Below are positions 10,185-18,715 of a DNA stretch of 64,000 nucleotides, piece after piece. Position 1 is the stretch's first letter; each line of letters starts with the position of its first letter. Under the pieces are notes generated by a model. It ran no database searches. It saw nothing but the letters and a program-made list of their open reading frames with translations, and had not been told where the DNA came from. The position numbers and the translations under genes were made by a program. Origin of the DNA: Polyangia bacterium (GTDB lineage: Bacteria > Myxococcota_A > Polyangia > Fen-1088). The DNA lies in NCBI GenBank assembly GCA_036268875.1, contig DATATI010000002.1, positions 38,069 to 102,068 on the forward strand, written 5' to 3'.

Positions 10185-12158
10185 CTATGGCTGTCCGAAC
10201 CCGATCGGCCCATAAATCCACAAACCGTCGTCGGCGCCACCGGCGTTGACGTCGAAAATCACGTACTGTCGGTCCGGCTCCAGCAGACCAAAGACGCGGT
10301 CGGCGCCGGCGCGGATGACGGTGCTGCCGGCGGCGGGCCAGGCGGCGCCAGCGCCCAGCTTGGCAAAACGAACGGTCGACGTGGTCGGCCCCACGTTGTC
10401 GCTGAAGATCAAGCCGGCGTCGCCCGCGGCGAACCAGAAGTCGACGTCGGTGGCGAATTTTTGTTTGGCGCTGCATCCGTCGGGGTTGGCCAGCCAGCCT
10501 TCGGCGGCGCCCGTGTTGGGATCAACGTTGTCCGCCCAGAAGACCAGGCCACCCCCGGGAAGGAATTGATCGCCGTAGACGTCGGAGGTGGTTCCCGGCG
10601 CCAGCGCGCAGTTGCCGGTGCCGTCGTTTCTCACCACCCGCGCGTCGCTGAGCAGGGTCGTGTTGTTGAACTGCGTCTGCAAGAAGCTGAACCGTCCGTC
10701 CGGCGAACCCACCGCCGTGTACACGCCCGACGCCACCGTCGCCGCGGTGGTCGATTGGGCCGGATTGCTGATGATCTTGTACGTGCCGCGGCCGCCCACC
10801 AGGTCGGCAAGAAAGGCCACCCCGCGATCGGTCTCGGCGTCGCCCAGCGGGACGTAAGCGCCCACCTGCGTGGCGATGGTCCTCTCGCCGCCGCCACCGG
10901 GAAAGTCGGCCATCACCAGCGTCCCCGACGGATCGACGACACTGGCGCGCGGGGGATAGTTGAAGCCGCGCATGAAGTACCAGTGCTTGCTGTCGGTGGC
11001 GATGTCCCACTGCGAGACGTCGGTGGCCACGGTCAATCGTTTGGCCTGCGTCCCGACGTCGTCGATGGCATAGGCGAACAAGTTCTCCGGCTCGCTGACC
11101 GTCACGCCGCCGGTGGAATAGGCGAAGTAGTCGCCCGCCGGCGAGAAGGCCAGCGACCACTGGCCGGCCTCGCCGGCGGTGTTGGGATAAATGGTCGCCG
11201 CCAGCGGCAGCGCGGTCGGTGCCACCCGCCCGGCGTGTAGATCGAAGTGCACCGGGTTGGTGGTGGTCTGCAGATCCTCCACGCACAAGGCGGCGTCGCT
11301 GCGCGGATGGCCGTCGCAGCTGGCAGCGTGCGCGCCGCTGATCTGGCGCGGCGCCGTCAGACCGGGCCGCCAGGCAAGGACCGGTCCGTCGTATGGCGCC
11401 GTCCCCACCACCGGCGCCGCATAGAAGATCAGCGTCTGCCCATAAAACTGGTGCGAGTACGGATGCGCCGGCCCGGTGTCCGGCTGCCCCGTCCACAAGG
11501 TGGTGGTCAGGCGCAAGCACGACGCGCTGGTACCGTCGCAGGGGACCGGCTGGCCGAGCGCCTGGCTGACGTTCATCACCCACAGCTCGGTGGCGCCCAG
11601 CGCCTGGCCGGGCAGTGTGAAGGCGCACCAGTGATCGGCGGCGGCGGCGCCCACCGGCACCGAACTGCAGGCGGTGGTCGGCGTGCCCACCAGGCGCGCC
11701 CGTCCGGTGAGAAGATGCTTGGCCATCGCGGTGAGCGGACCATCGCTGCCGCCATCGCCGCCGCCGTTGGTCTCCGGGCCGGCGTCGGTGTCGGTGACGG
11801 TGCTGACTTCCGCGCCGGCGTCGATCGCGGTGTCGGCGATCCCGTCGACGCCGCTCTCGGCGCCATTGGTTGATAGATCGACGACGGACAGATCGCTCTC
11901 GCGATCAGCGGATTCATCGGCCGGCGGGTCCGCCGAAAGATCCAGCGCGCTGTCGATCGGCGCGCCGCCGGTGCCAGCGTCGCCCACCCCGGCGCCGCCG
12001 CTGCCCGTGCCCCCGGCGCCGGCGCCGCCTTGGGCGCCCACTTGATCTTTCGCCGCATCGGTTGCCGCGCCCCCACCGCTGCCACAACCCGCGCCGACCA
12101 GGGTCACTGCCAGCGCCACCCAGACAAATTCCATGCTCACGCTGCCCAGCCGCCTCAT
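10185..12158 (-). CDS. Surface lipoprotein with low-complexity linker and WD40-like beta-propeller
   Basis: 657 residues from ATG 12158, preceded by AAGGAG at a suitable distance. The frame stays open further upstream, but that extension overlaps the GH105 relic and has no ribosome site. The signal peptide ends in a lipobox (VGAGC, Cys about residue 24). A roughly 130-residue linker rich in Gly, Ala, Asp and Ser follows. The remainder has repeated segments such as WSLAFSPAGDYFAYSTGG, WDIATDSKHWYFMRG and VGSPDGRFSFLQTQF. These resemble PD40/TolB-like propeller blades. No catalytic motif was seen. It probably sits on the outer membrane as a binding or scaffold protein; function unknown. It lies 33 bp upstream of the GH71/99-like gene on the same strand and may be co-transcribed with it. 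Confidence 0.75.
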   Translation of the reverse strand: MRRLGSVSMEFVWVALAVTLVGAGCGSGGGAATDAAKDQVGAQGGAGAGGTGSGGAGVGDAGTGGAPIDSALDLSADPPADESADRESDLSVVDLSTNGAESGVDGIADTAIDAGAEVSTVTDTDAGPETNGGGDGGSDGPLTAMAKHLLTGRARLVGTPTTACSSVPVGAAAADHWCAFTLPGQALGATELWVMNVSQALGQPVPCDGTSASCLRLTTTLWTGQPDTGPAHPYSHQFYGQTLIFYAAPVVGTAPYDGPVLAWRPGLTAPRQISGAHAASCDGHPRSDAALCVEDLQTTTNPVHFDLHAGRVAPTALPLAATIYPNTAGEAGQWSLAFSPAGDYFAYSTGGVTVSEPENLFAYAIDDVGTQAKRLTVATDVSQWDIATDSKHWYFMRGFNYPPRASVVDPSGTLVMADFPGGGGERTIATQVGAYVPLGDAETDRGVAFLADLVGGRGTYKIISNPAQSTTAATVASGVYTAVGSPDGRFSFLQTQFNNTTLLSDARVVRNDGTGNCALAPGTTSDVYGDQFLPGGGLVFWADNVDPNTGAAEGWLANPDGCSAKQKFATDVDFWFAAGDAGLIFSDNVGPTTSTVRFAKLGAGAAWPAAGSTVIRAGADRVFGLLEPDRQYVIFDVNAGGADDGLWIYGPIGFGQP

Positions 12159-12226
12159 GGATTCGCTCCTTCGCGGGGCGCAGCATAACCGATCCGGACA
12201 GAATTCCGCGGGTGGCGGTTTGTCCT

Positions 12227-12556
12227 TTACGCCGAGATGGCGCGAACGAAATCCGGATCGCTGATCCGCGCCACCTCGGTGGTGGCCAGCAAGAAGGCGC
12301 CCACGCCGAAGGGCGCGGTGGTCTCGGCGGTGGTGGGGGCCGGCAAAGCGGCCACCGGCTGAACCCAGCCCAGCTGCCCATCGGGGCGCACCAGCGCCAG
12401 CAGCGACGGATCGCGGATGGTCCGGTACGTCGCCATGAGGCCCGCCCAGCCAGCAGCGTGGATCCAATCTTTGGCCTGGCCCATGCGCGGCAGCTGCCAC
12501 TGGGATACCTTTTTCAGGGCCAAAACCGCGGATTTTCGGACAACATCGCCGCGCAC
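12227..12556 (-). pseudogene. Internally deleted relic of a GH105 unsaturated rhamnogalacturonyl hydrolase
   Basis: A 109-codon frame joins two distant parts of a GH105 (YteR/RhiN-like) enzyme. Codons about 10-47 carry the N-terminal signature (VLALKKVSQWQL, then DWIHAAGWAGLMATYRT). From about codon 52 the frame carries the C-terminal signature: LGWVQPV, then APFGVGAFLLATTEVARI. Complete family members have roughly 340-380 residues, so most of the alpha/alpha barrel is missing. There is no convincing start or ribosome site; the first possible start is GTG at 12556. Intact KduI and KduD, which act on the products of such enzymes, lie immediately beside it on the other strand. This supports a decayed pectin locus. 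Confidence 0.75.
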
Positions 12557-12578
12557 TAGAGTCTGCCGGCGGCGGCCT

Positions 12579-12606
12579 TTGACAATCGGAAGCGCGGCGC
12601 TAGCTT
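12579..12606 (+). promoter_or_regulatory. Putative promoter of kduI-kduD
   Basis: TTGACA (12579-12584), a 16-bp spacer and TAGCTT (12601-12606). The start would be near 12613, giving a leader of about 45 nt with GAGGAG at 12645-12650 before the ATG at 12658. Confidence 0.5.
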
Positions 12607-12657
12607 GGTCGCCTCCGCCAAGGCCGCCGCGTGTTATTCACCCCGAGGAGCCCGCCC

Positions 12658-13488
12658 ATGCAGAGCCGTTTCCTGCCCGATATCATTCGCTACAAATCCA
12701 TGGACTCGGCCGCGCTGCGAGCGGCGTATCTTTTCGAGTCGGCGTTCGTCCCCGGCAAGGTGGAACTGTTCGGCGTCGACGCCGATCGCGCCGTGGTGGG
12801 CGGCGCCGTGCCCACCAACGCGCCGCTGACGCTGCCGGTGCCGTCTGAATTGCGCGCCACGTATTTTTGCGAGCGGCGCGAGATCGGCATCATCAACATC
12901 GGCGGCGCCGGCAAGGTGCGCGCCGACGAGCAGACCTTCGCCGTCAAACCGCGCGAGTGTGTCTACGTCGGCCGCGGCACCAAGGCCGTGACCTTCGAGA
13001 GCGACGATCCGGCGGCGCCGGCGGCGTTCTATCTGGTCAGCTTTGCCGCGCACGCCGCCTACCCGACGGTGCACGCCGGCCTGGACAAGGCGCGGGTGAA
13101 AGACATCGGCAGCGCCGAACAAGCCAGCCGCCGCCGCCTGCACCAGTACATCCACCAGGAAGGCATCAAGAGCTGCCAGCTGGTGATGGGCTTCACCGAG
13201 ATCGAATCGGGCAGCGTGTGGAACACCATGCCGCCGCACACGCACACCCGTCGCTGCGAGATCTACCTGTACTTCGACATGGCCGCCGACGCGCGCGTCA
13301 TGCACTTCATGGGCACGCCCGAAGAGATGCGCACGCTGGTGGTGGCCGACAGGCAAGTGGTCGCCTCGCCGGCGTGGTCGATGCACTTTGGCGCCGGCAC
13401 GCAGAACTATCGTTTCGTCTGGGCCATGGGCGGCGAGAACCAAGCCTTCGACGACATGGACGGCGTGGCCGTCACCAAGCTTCGCTGA
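12658..13488 (+). CDS. kduI: 5-dehydro-4-deoxy-D-glucuronate isomerase
   Basis: 276 residues, almost the same length as E. coli KduI. The bicupin fold carries the zinc ligands His194 and His196 (in PPHTHTRRCEIYLYFD), Glu201 and His243, matching the known His-x-His-x4-Glu plus His set. ATG 12658 is supported by GAGGAG 7 nt upstream. The enzyme isomerises 5-keto-4-deoxyuronate, released from unsaturated uronates, to 2,5-diketo-3-deoxygluconate in the cytoplasm. The next gene encodes the following enzyme, so the two form a short operon of the pectin/galacturonate route. A dedicated promoter-like sequence lies just upstream. Confidence 0.96.
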   Translation: MQSRFLPDIIRYKSMDSAALRAAYLFESAFVPGKVELFGVDADRAVVGGAVPTNAPLTLPVPSELRATYFCERREIGIINIGGAGKVRADEQTFAVKPRECVYVGRGTKAVTFESDDPAAPAAFYLVSFAAHAAYPTVHAGLDKARVKDIGSAEQASRRRLHQYIHQEGIKSCQLVMGFTEIESGSVWNTMPPHTHTRRCEIYLYFDMAADARVMHFMGTPEEMRTLVVADRQVVASPAWSMHFGAGTQNYRFVWAMGGENQAFDDMDGVAVTKLR

Positions 13489-13507
13489 AAGAGCGCTCCC
13501 AGAAATC

Positions 13508-14284
13508 ATGTCGATCCTGAATCAGTTTCGGTTGGACGGAAGACTGGCGTTGATCACCGGCGCCAGTCGGGGGATCGGGCTGGCGTTGGCCGTCGGTTTG
13601 GCGGAGGCGGGAGCGGACATCGTGGCGGTCAGCGCGACCATGCCGGAAGATCCCGCCGCCAGCGAGATCGGGCGTGCCGTCACCAAGCTGGGCCGCAAAT
13701 TCCGCGGGCTGCCCTGTGACATGCGCGATCGCCAGGCGATCTACGCCATGCTCAAGCGCGCGACGATCGACAGTCCGCCGATCAACATCCTGCTGTGCAA
13801 CGCCGGCACCATCCGGCGCAAGCCGGCCGCCGAGCACCCCGACGAGATGTGGGACGAGGTTTTGAACGTCAACCTGACCGCGCCGTTTATTATCGCGCGG
13901 GAGCTGGGCAAGGGAATGGTCGAGCGCGGGCGCGGCAAGATCATCTTCACCGCGTCGCTGCTGTCGTTCCAGGGCGGCCTCACCGTGCCGGGCTACGCGG
14001 CCAGCAAGGGCGGCATCGCCCGCCTGACCATGGCCCTGGCCAACGAATGGGCCGGCCGCGGCGTCAACGTCAACGCCATCGTTCCGGGTTACATCGCCAC
14101 CGACAACACGCAGGCCCTGCGCGCCGATCCGGTGCGCAGCGGGCAGATCCTGGCCCGCATCCCCGCCGGCCGCTGGGGCGAGCCGGACGACTTCAAAGGC
14201 GCCGCCGTCTATCTGGCCAGCGACGCCGCCCGCTATGTGCACGGCGCGCTGCTGGCCATCGACGGCGGCTGGCTCGGCCGCTGA
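13508..14284 (+). CDS. kduD: 2-dehydro-3-deoxy-D-gluconate 5-dehydrogenase (SDR family)
   Basis: 258 residues. Features of a classical short-chain dehydrogenase are the nucleotide-binding TGASRGIG at 18-25, CNAG at 97-100, catalytic Ser150, and Tyr163 with Lys167 in YAASK. The start ATG 13508 lies 19 bp after kduI. An in-frame longer version would intrude into kduI. The protein reduces 2,5-diketo-3-deoxygluconate to KDG using NAD(P)H. The assignment over other SDRs rests on the sequence (N-terminal NQFRLDGRLALITGASRGIG is KduD-like) and on the kduI neighbour. No KDG kinase or aldolase is present in this window, so the pathway must be completed elsewhere. Confidence 0.93.
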   Translation: MSILNQFRLDGRLALITGASRGIGLALAVGLAEAGADIVAVSATMPEDPAASEIGRAVTKLGRKFRGLPCDMRDRQAIYAMLKRATIDSPPINILLCNAGTIRRKPAAEHPDEMWDEVLNVNLTAPFIIARELGKGMVERGRGKIIFTASLLSFQGGLTVPGYAASKGGIARLTMALANEWAGRGVNVNAIVPGYIATDNTQALRADPVRSGQILARIPAGRWGEPDDFKGAAVYLASDAARYVHGALLAIDGGWLGR

Positions 14285-15637
14285 TCACATCGCCGGCGGG
14301 CAGTCGGTGGTCTTGAGTCCGGTGATCCAGTCGGAGATGACCTTCGTCCCCAGTTGATCGATCACCACCGTGCCGATCTCCGGCATGCGCACCTTGTCCT
14401 CGGTCGAGTTCATGCGCAGATACATCACCGATTTGCCCGGCGTGCCCGGGATCAGATCCAGCGCGCCGTCGACGCCGATAGTTCCTTTCATCGGCGGCTG
14501 ATTGCAGACGCCGCGGCTCTTGAGCGGCGTGTCCAGCCGAAAATCAAAGTTGTAGAACGTGCCGTCGGGGCGATGGCAATAGCTGCAGTTGGCGTGCAGG
14601 TACGACAACGCACGCTGCGGGACTGTTGACGTCGGCGTCAGATCGACGATCTGTCCGGCGATCGCGTACGGCGTGACCAGCGCCGCCTTGTATGGCTTGG
14701 CCGGCGCGCTCTCGAACATGTTCTTGACGGCCATGTCGTCGAGCTGGTTGGTGGTGGTGCCGGCGGGAACGCGATTCAACTGGACGGTCTCAGGGCCGAT
14801 GAAATAGCCGACGCCTTTGTTGTGGCAGGTCATGCAGTCCATGCGGCTGGGATAATTCCAGGCCACGCTGCGCATGCCGGTGTTGAACATCACCGACAGA
14901 CGATCGGGCGACACAATGGTGGCGTCGGTCTGCTGTTCGTCCCACTGATACGAATAGCCGACCCAGTCCGTGTCACTTTGCCGCATGAAAAGGCGGGTCT
15001 CGACCAGCTTGTTGTCGAAGAGGAAGTTTTTGACGATCACTGACCCGGTCGGCAGCACCCAGCGGCCATCGTCGGCGGGCGGCAGACAGTTGGGATAGTT
15101 GTTGGGATCGACGACGCAGCATTCGTCACCCATGGTCAGCGTGGCGGCGGTCTTGTCGGCGCAGTTCTTGACGTGGATTTTTCCGCCTGGCGGCAAGGCC
15201 ATGCCGCGCGTCTTGGCGGCACCGTCAGACCACAGCGGCGCGTTGACCTCGTAGGCGAACACGCGCGCGCTGTTCATCTTCGTGACGTCTTTGGGATCCA
15301 TGCAGCCGGTCTGGCTGAGCTTGTCGTAAGGCTTGCCGAGATCCGTCGGTGGCTGGCAGGTGCCGGGGATAGGCATCATCGCGGCGGTGTCCGAACCGCC
15401 GTCGCTGCCCGCCGCGCCGCCGCTGCCGCCGTCGGTGACCACTGCCCCGCCGCTGCCGCCATCCGTCGCGACGGCCCCGCCGCTGCCCGTCGCGCCACCG
15501 GTGCCTGTCGCGCCACCACTGCCCGTCGCGCCACCGCTGCCGTTGGGCGGCGTCGTGCCGGGCGAAGACCCGCCACAACCAACCAGCAACGACAATGAGG
15601 TCAGAAGAATGCCGGCAGAAAAATCGTTGGACTTCAT
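14285..15637 (-). CDS. c-type cytochrome lipoprotein of the SO_0930/HNE_0200 family
   Basis: 450 residues from ATG 15637. The lipobox LLVGC is at about residue 20, then a Gly/Ser/Thr-rich spacer with GGATG-type repeats up to about residue 90. The globular part has the family pattern LSQTG, VFAYEVNAPLWSDGA, LPTGSVIVKNFLF, ETRLFMR and YSYQWDE. It carries two haem-binding CxxCH motifs: CMTCH, and CSYCH in YLHANCSYCHRPDG. It is therefore an exported, lipid-anchored redox protein. Family members are often annotated 'repeat protein TIGR03806' and no reaction is established. The gene is convergent with kduD with no gap between the stops, so co-regulation with the kdu genes is not implied. Confidence 0.82.
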   Translation of the reverse strand: MKSNDFSAGILLTSLSLLVGCGGSSPGTTPPNGSGGATGSGGATGTGGATGSGGAVATDGGSGGAVVTDGGSGGAAGSDGGSDTAAMMPIPGTCQPPTDLGKPYDKLSQTGCMDPKDVTKMNSARVFAYEVNAPLWSDGAAKTRGMALPPGGKIHVKNCADKTAATLTMGDECCVVDPNNYPNCLPPADDGRWVLPTGSVIVKNFLFDNKLVETRLFMRQSDTDWVGYSYQWDEQQTDATIVSPDRLSVMFNTGMRSVAWNYPSRMDCMTCHNKGVGYFIGPETVQLNRVPAGTTTNQLDDMAVKNMFESAPAKPYKAALVTPYAIAGQIVDLTPTSTVPQRALSYLHANCSYCHRPDGTFYNFDFRLDTPLKSRGVCNQPPMKGTIGVDGALDLIPGTPGKSVMYLRMNSTEDKVRMPEIGTVVIDQLGTKVISDWITGLKTTDCPPAM

Positions 15638-15827
15638 CGAGTCGTTCAGACTAGCGCGGCAGGACCGACCCGTCCATTGGGTTCGCGCACCGTCGGAAAC
15701 ACGACCAGCGACAGAAAACTGGCGCGCGAATTTACAGCATCCCCGCGTCACGGAAACAGCATCTTGTCGAAAGTGCCGCTAGGGTCGCAATCGCTTCAAA
15801 GGACCGAAGCGACGCAGGAGGACTGAG

Positions 15828-16646
15828 ATGATTCGTGCAGTGACTGGGTTTCTGATCGACATGGATGGGGTGATGTATCGGGGGAGCAAAGCCATTCGCG
15901 GGGCGGCCGATTTCATCTCGCAGCTTCAGCAGGTCAATCACCCGTTTCTTTTTCTCACCAACAACAGCCAGCGCTCGCGCCGCGACGTGTGCCTGCGCCT
16001 GCGCCGGATGAGCATCCGGGTGGGGGAAAAACAGATCTTCACCTGCGCCATGGCCACGGCGCGTTTTCTGGCCCGCCAGAATCCGGGCGGCTCGGCGTAC
16101 GTCATCGGCGAGGGTGGGCTGGTGACGGCGCTGCACACCAACGGATTTGTCTTTGACGATCAAAAGCCCGACTACGTGATCGTGGGCGAGGGCAAGACGC
16201 TGAACATGGAGATGCTGGAAAAGGCGGTCACGCTGATCAACAACGGCGCCCGCCTGGTGGCCACCAATCTGGATCCACACTGCCCGACCGAGACCGGCAC
16301 CCGCCCCGGCTGCGGCGCGGTGATCTCATTGCTGGAGGCGGCCACTGGCCGCAAAGCGCTGGGCATCGGCAAGCCCAGCCCCATCACCATGCAAGAGGCG
16401 GCGCGGGAACTCGGCACCGCGCCCGAAGACACGGTGGTCATCGGCGACACCATGGACACCGACATCCTGGGCGGCGTGCAGCTGGGATTTCGCACTGTCC
16501 TGGTGTTGTCCGGCGGCACCAAGCGCGCCGACGTCGACAAATACGCCTTCCGACCCACCTATGTCGTCAATTCGATCAACGATTTGATCGACCACGACGT
16601 GCTGGGGCCGGTGTTGCCGCGACAGCCGGAGCGACAAATCGCCTAG
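15828..16646 (+). CDS. HAD superfamily IIA phosphatase, NagD-like
   Basis: 272 residues. Motif I is DMDGV (Asp11, Asp13) and the cap domain is type C2. Other motifs are LTNNSQRSR (motif II), Lys within IGKPSP and the acidic motif VIGDTMDTDILGG. These define the HAD-IIA subgroup (NagD, pyridoxal phosphatase, phosphoglycolate phosphatase). The enzyme hydrolyses a small phosphate monoester in the cytoplasm; the substrate cannot be chosen from sequence. AGGAGG lies just before the ATG. It is a single gene between a divergent cytochrome gene and a convergent signalling operon. Confidence 0.92.
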   Translation: MIRAVTGFLIDMDGVMYRGSKAIRGAADFISQLQQVNHPFLFLTNNSQRSRRDVCLRLRRMSIRVGEKQIFTCAMATARFLARQNPGGSAYVIGEGGLVTALHTNGFVFDDQKPDYVIVGEGKTLNMEMLEKAVTLINNGARLVATNLDPHCPTETGTRPGCGAVISLLEAATGRKALGIGKPSPITMQEAARELGTAPEDTVVIGDTMDTDILGGVQLGFRTVLVLSGGTKRADVDKYAFRPTYVVNSINDLIDHDVLGPVLPRQPERQIA

Positions 16647-16683
16647 CGTGGTGGTACGCGCGCCGGCTTCGCGGCGGGGTGAC

Positions 16684-18285
16684 CTAGCGGACCAGGTTAT
16701 AAACCAGCGCGCGCAGGGTCCCGACGTCGAAGGGTTTGCTGATGCGCGGGTTTTTCACCTGGTGCAAAAAATCGCGCACGACCGGCACGTAGGTGCCGCC
16801 CGACATGAAGACCATCCGGTCGGCCTGATCGGGCGCTTGCGTGCTGAGGGTGGCGTGCAGATCCATGCCGGTCACGTCGGGCATTTGCATGTCGGTGAAC
16901 AGAATGTCGAAGCGCTGGCCTTTGTCGATCAGCTCCAGCGCCTGGCGGGCGCTGGTCACCTCGACCACGTCGTGCTCGGCGGACAGCAGGCGCGTGATCA
17001 CCGTCGCCACGGCCGCCTCGTCGTCGATGACCAGCACGCGCCCGCGCCGCGCCAGCCTGGGCGTGGTCATCAGCGGCGGCGGTGTGCCAGCGGCGTCACC
17101 GCTGGCAGCCAGCAACTCGACGCGGAACACGGTACCTTTGCCCTCCTCGCTGTCGACGCTGATGGTGCCGCCCATCTCCGAGATCAAGCGGTGGCAGATC
17201 GACAATCCGAGACCGGTGCCGACGCCCACCGGCTTGGTGGTGAAGAAGGCGTCGAAGATCTTGCTGCGCACCGACTCGGGAATGCCGGACCCGCTGTCGC
17301 GCACGTCGATGGCCACCCGCCCGCCGGCTGCTGGCGTGGTGGTTATGGTGATCTCGTTTTCGGCGGGATTCCCCTCGACGATGGCCTGGGCGGCGTTGAC
17401 GATCAGGTTCAGGAACACCTGCCCCAGGCGCGATTCGTTGCCCAGCACCACCGACAAAGGGCCGTAATTTTTTTGCAGGCGGGCGCGGTTGCGGATCTCG
17501 GTCCAGGCGATGCGCAGGGACGAATCCAAGATGCGGTGCACGTCGACCGCGTGGCGCGAGCTGTCGGCGGCGCGCGAGAAGATCTTCACGTCCTTGACGA
17601 TCTGCCGCACCCGATCCGCCGCCTCGCGCGCGTCGCGCAACGGCTCCTCCAGCTCGCGCAGGCGGGCGTCGAGGATCGAGCTTGTTTTGGCGGCGTCGTC
17701 GGCGCCGTCGGTCTTGGCGTTTTTCGGGACGTTCTCACGCGCCTTGGTGATCTCGGCGACGGTCAGCGCCACCACGTCCAGGTTGGCCACCAGCGCGGCC
17801 AGCGGGTTGTTGATCTCGTGCGCCACGCCGGCGGCCAGCGTTCCCACCGACACCATGCGATCGGACACCAGCAGCTTCTCCTGCATGGTGCGCCGCTCGC
17901 CGCGGATGGCCGCCTCGCGCAGCTCGCGCTCGATGGCCGGCTGCAGACGGGCCAGGCGGCCCTTGACCAGAAAATCCTGGGCGCCGGCCCGCATGGCGTC
18001 GACCGCCATCTCGTCGTCGATGGTCCCCGAAATGATGATGAAAGGAATGTCGATGCTGTGTTCCTTCAGCACGGCCAGCGCCGCCGGCGCGCTGAAGGTC
18101 GGCATGGAAAAGTCGGACAGCACCAGATCCCAGTTCTCGGCCAGCGCCGCCTGCATGGCCGCCTCGGTATCGACGCGCTGATGAACGACGTCGTAGCCGA
18201 TCTGGCGCAGGTGGCGCAGCAGCAAAGCGGCGTCGTTCTCGTCGTCCTCCACCAGGAGGATCCGCAGCGCCTTCCTATCGGACAT
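16684..18285 (-). CDS. Hybrid histidine kinase, receiver-kinase-receiver
   Basis: 533 residues, soluble. The N-terminal receiver (about 6-125) has phospho-acceptor Asp58 in LVLSDFSMP. The dimerisation domain has His156 in AAGVAHEINN. The ATPase domain (about 280-392) has the N-box NLIVNAAQA, G1 DSGSGIPE and G2 GVGTGLGLSI. The C-terminal receiver (about 415-533) has Asp465 in ILFTDMQMPD. It is the last gene of a seven-gene minus-strand operon and overlaps the upstream receiver gene by 11 nt. The N-terminal receiver probably takes input from the kinases encoded upstream, which is inference from order and overlap. No membrane segment or DNA-binding output domain is present. Confidence 0.93.
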   Translation of the reverse strand: MSDRKALRILLVEDDENDAALLLRHLRQIGYDVVHQRVDTEAAMQAALAENWDLVLSDFSMPTFSAPAALAVLKEHSIDIPFIIISGTIDDEMAVDAMRAGAQDFLVKGRLARLQPAIERELREAAIRGERRTMQEKLLVSDRMVSVGTLAAGVAHEINNPLAALVANLDVVALTVAEITKARENVPKNAKTDGADDAAKTSSILDARLRELEEPLRDAREAADRVRQIVKDVKIFSRAADSSRHAVDVHRILDSSLRIAWTEIRNRARLQKNYGPLSVVLGNESRLGQVFLNLIVNAAQAIVEGNPAENEITITTTPAAGGRVAIDVRDSGSGIPESVRSKIFDAFFTTKPVGVGTGLGLSICHRLISEMGGTISVDSEEGKGTVFRVELLAASGDAAGTPPPLMTTPRLARRGRVLVIDDEAAVATVITRLLSAEHDVVEVTSARQALELIDKGQRFDILFTDMQMPDVTGMDLHATLSTQAPDQADRMVFMSGGTYVPVVRDFLHQVKNPRISKPFDVGTLRALVYNLVR

Positions 18286-18715
18286 GGGGTGGCACGCGAC
18301 GGTTGAGGCTCAGCCAGTAAAGTCCCAGATCGCGGGTGGCCTCCAGGAACTGGCTGAAATCGACGGGTTTTTGCACGTAACTGTTGGCGCCCAGGCGATA
18401 GCTCTCGGTAATGTCGCGCTCTTCCACCGACGAGGTCAGCACCACCACCGGCACGTACCGCGACGCCGCGTGCTGGCGCAGTTGTTCCAGCACCTGCAAC
18501 CCGCCCAGCTTGGGAAGGTTGAGATCGAGAAGGATCAGCTCCGGCATACGGTCCACCTCGCGGCCGGCGTACTGGCCCTGGCCCATGATGAAGTCCAGTG
18601 CCTCGCGGCCGTCGCGCGCCACCGCCACCTGCTCGCGCAGCTTGGCGCGCTCGAAGGCCCGCAGGGTCAGGGCGATGTCGTCCTCGTTGTCTTCCACCAG
18701 CAAAATCCTGGGCAT
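18275..18715 (-). CDS. Stand-alone response regulator receiver protein (Rcp1-like)
   Basis: 146 residues, a single CheY-like domain. An acidic pocket is visible at LLVEDNEDD, and the phospho-acceptor is the first Asp of LILLDLNLPKLGG. The switch Thr is in VVLTSS and the Lys in YVQKPVDF. The insertion GQGQYAGREVDRMPE before the acceptor strand is typical of receivers partnering phytochrome-like kinases (Rcp1 type). The gene lies directly after the receiver-kinase gene (stop 18716) and overlaps the next gene, so it is probably the phosphoryl shuttle of this operon. AGGAGG lies just before the ATG. Confidence 0.93.
   Translation of the reverse strand: MPRILLVEDNEDDIALTLRAFERAKLREQVAVARDGREALDFIMGQGQYAGREVDRMPELILLDLNLPKLGGLQVLEQLRQHAASRYVPVVVLTSSVEERDITESYRLGANSYVQKPVDFSQFLEATRDLGLYWLSLNRRVPPHVR

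Noticed and set aside
16648..18306. 552-codon open frame opposite the receiver-kinase-receiver gene
   Set aside because: Composition is His/Asp/Arg-rich with no family signature; the other strand encodes a clear kinase.
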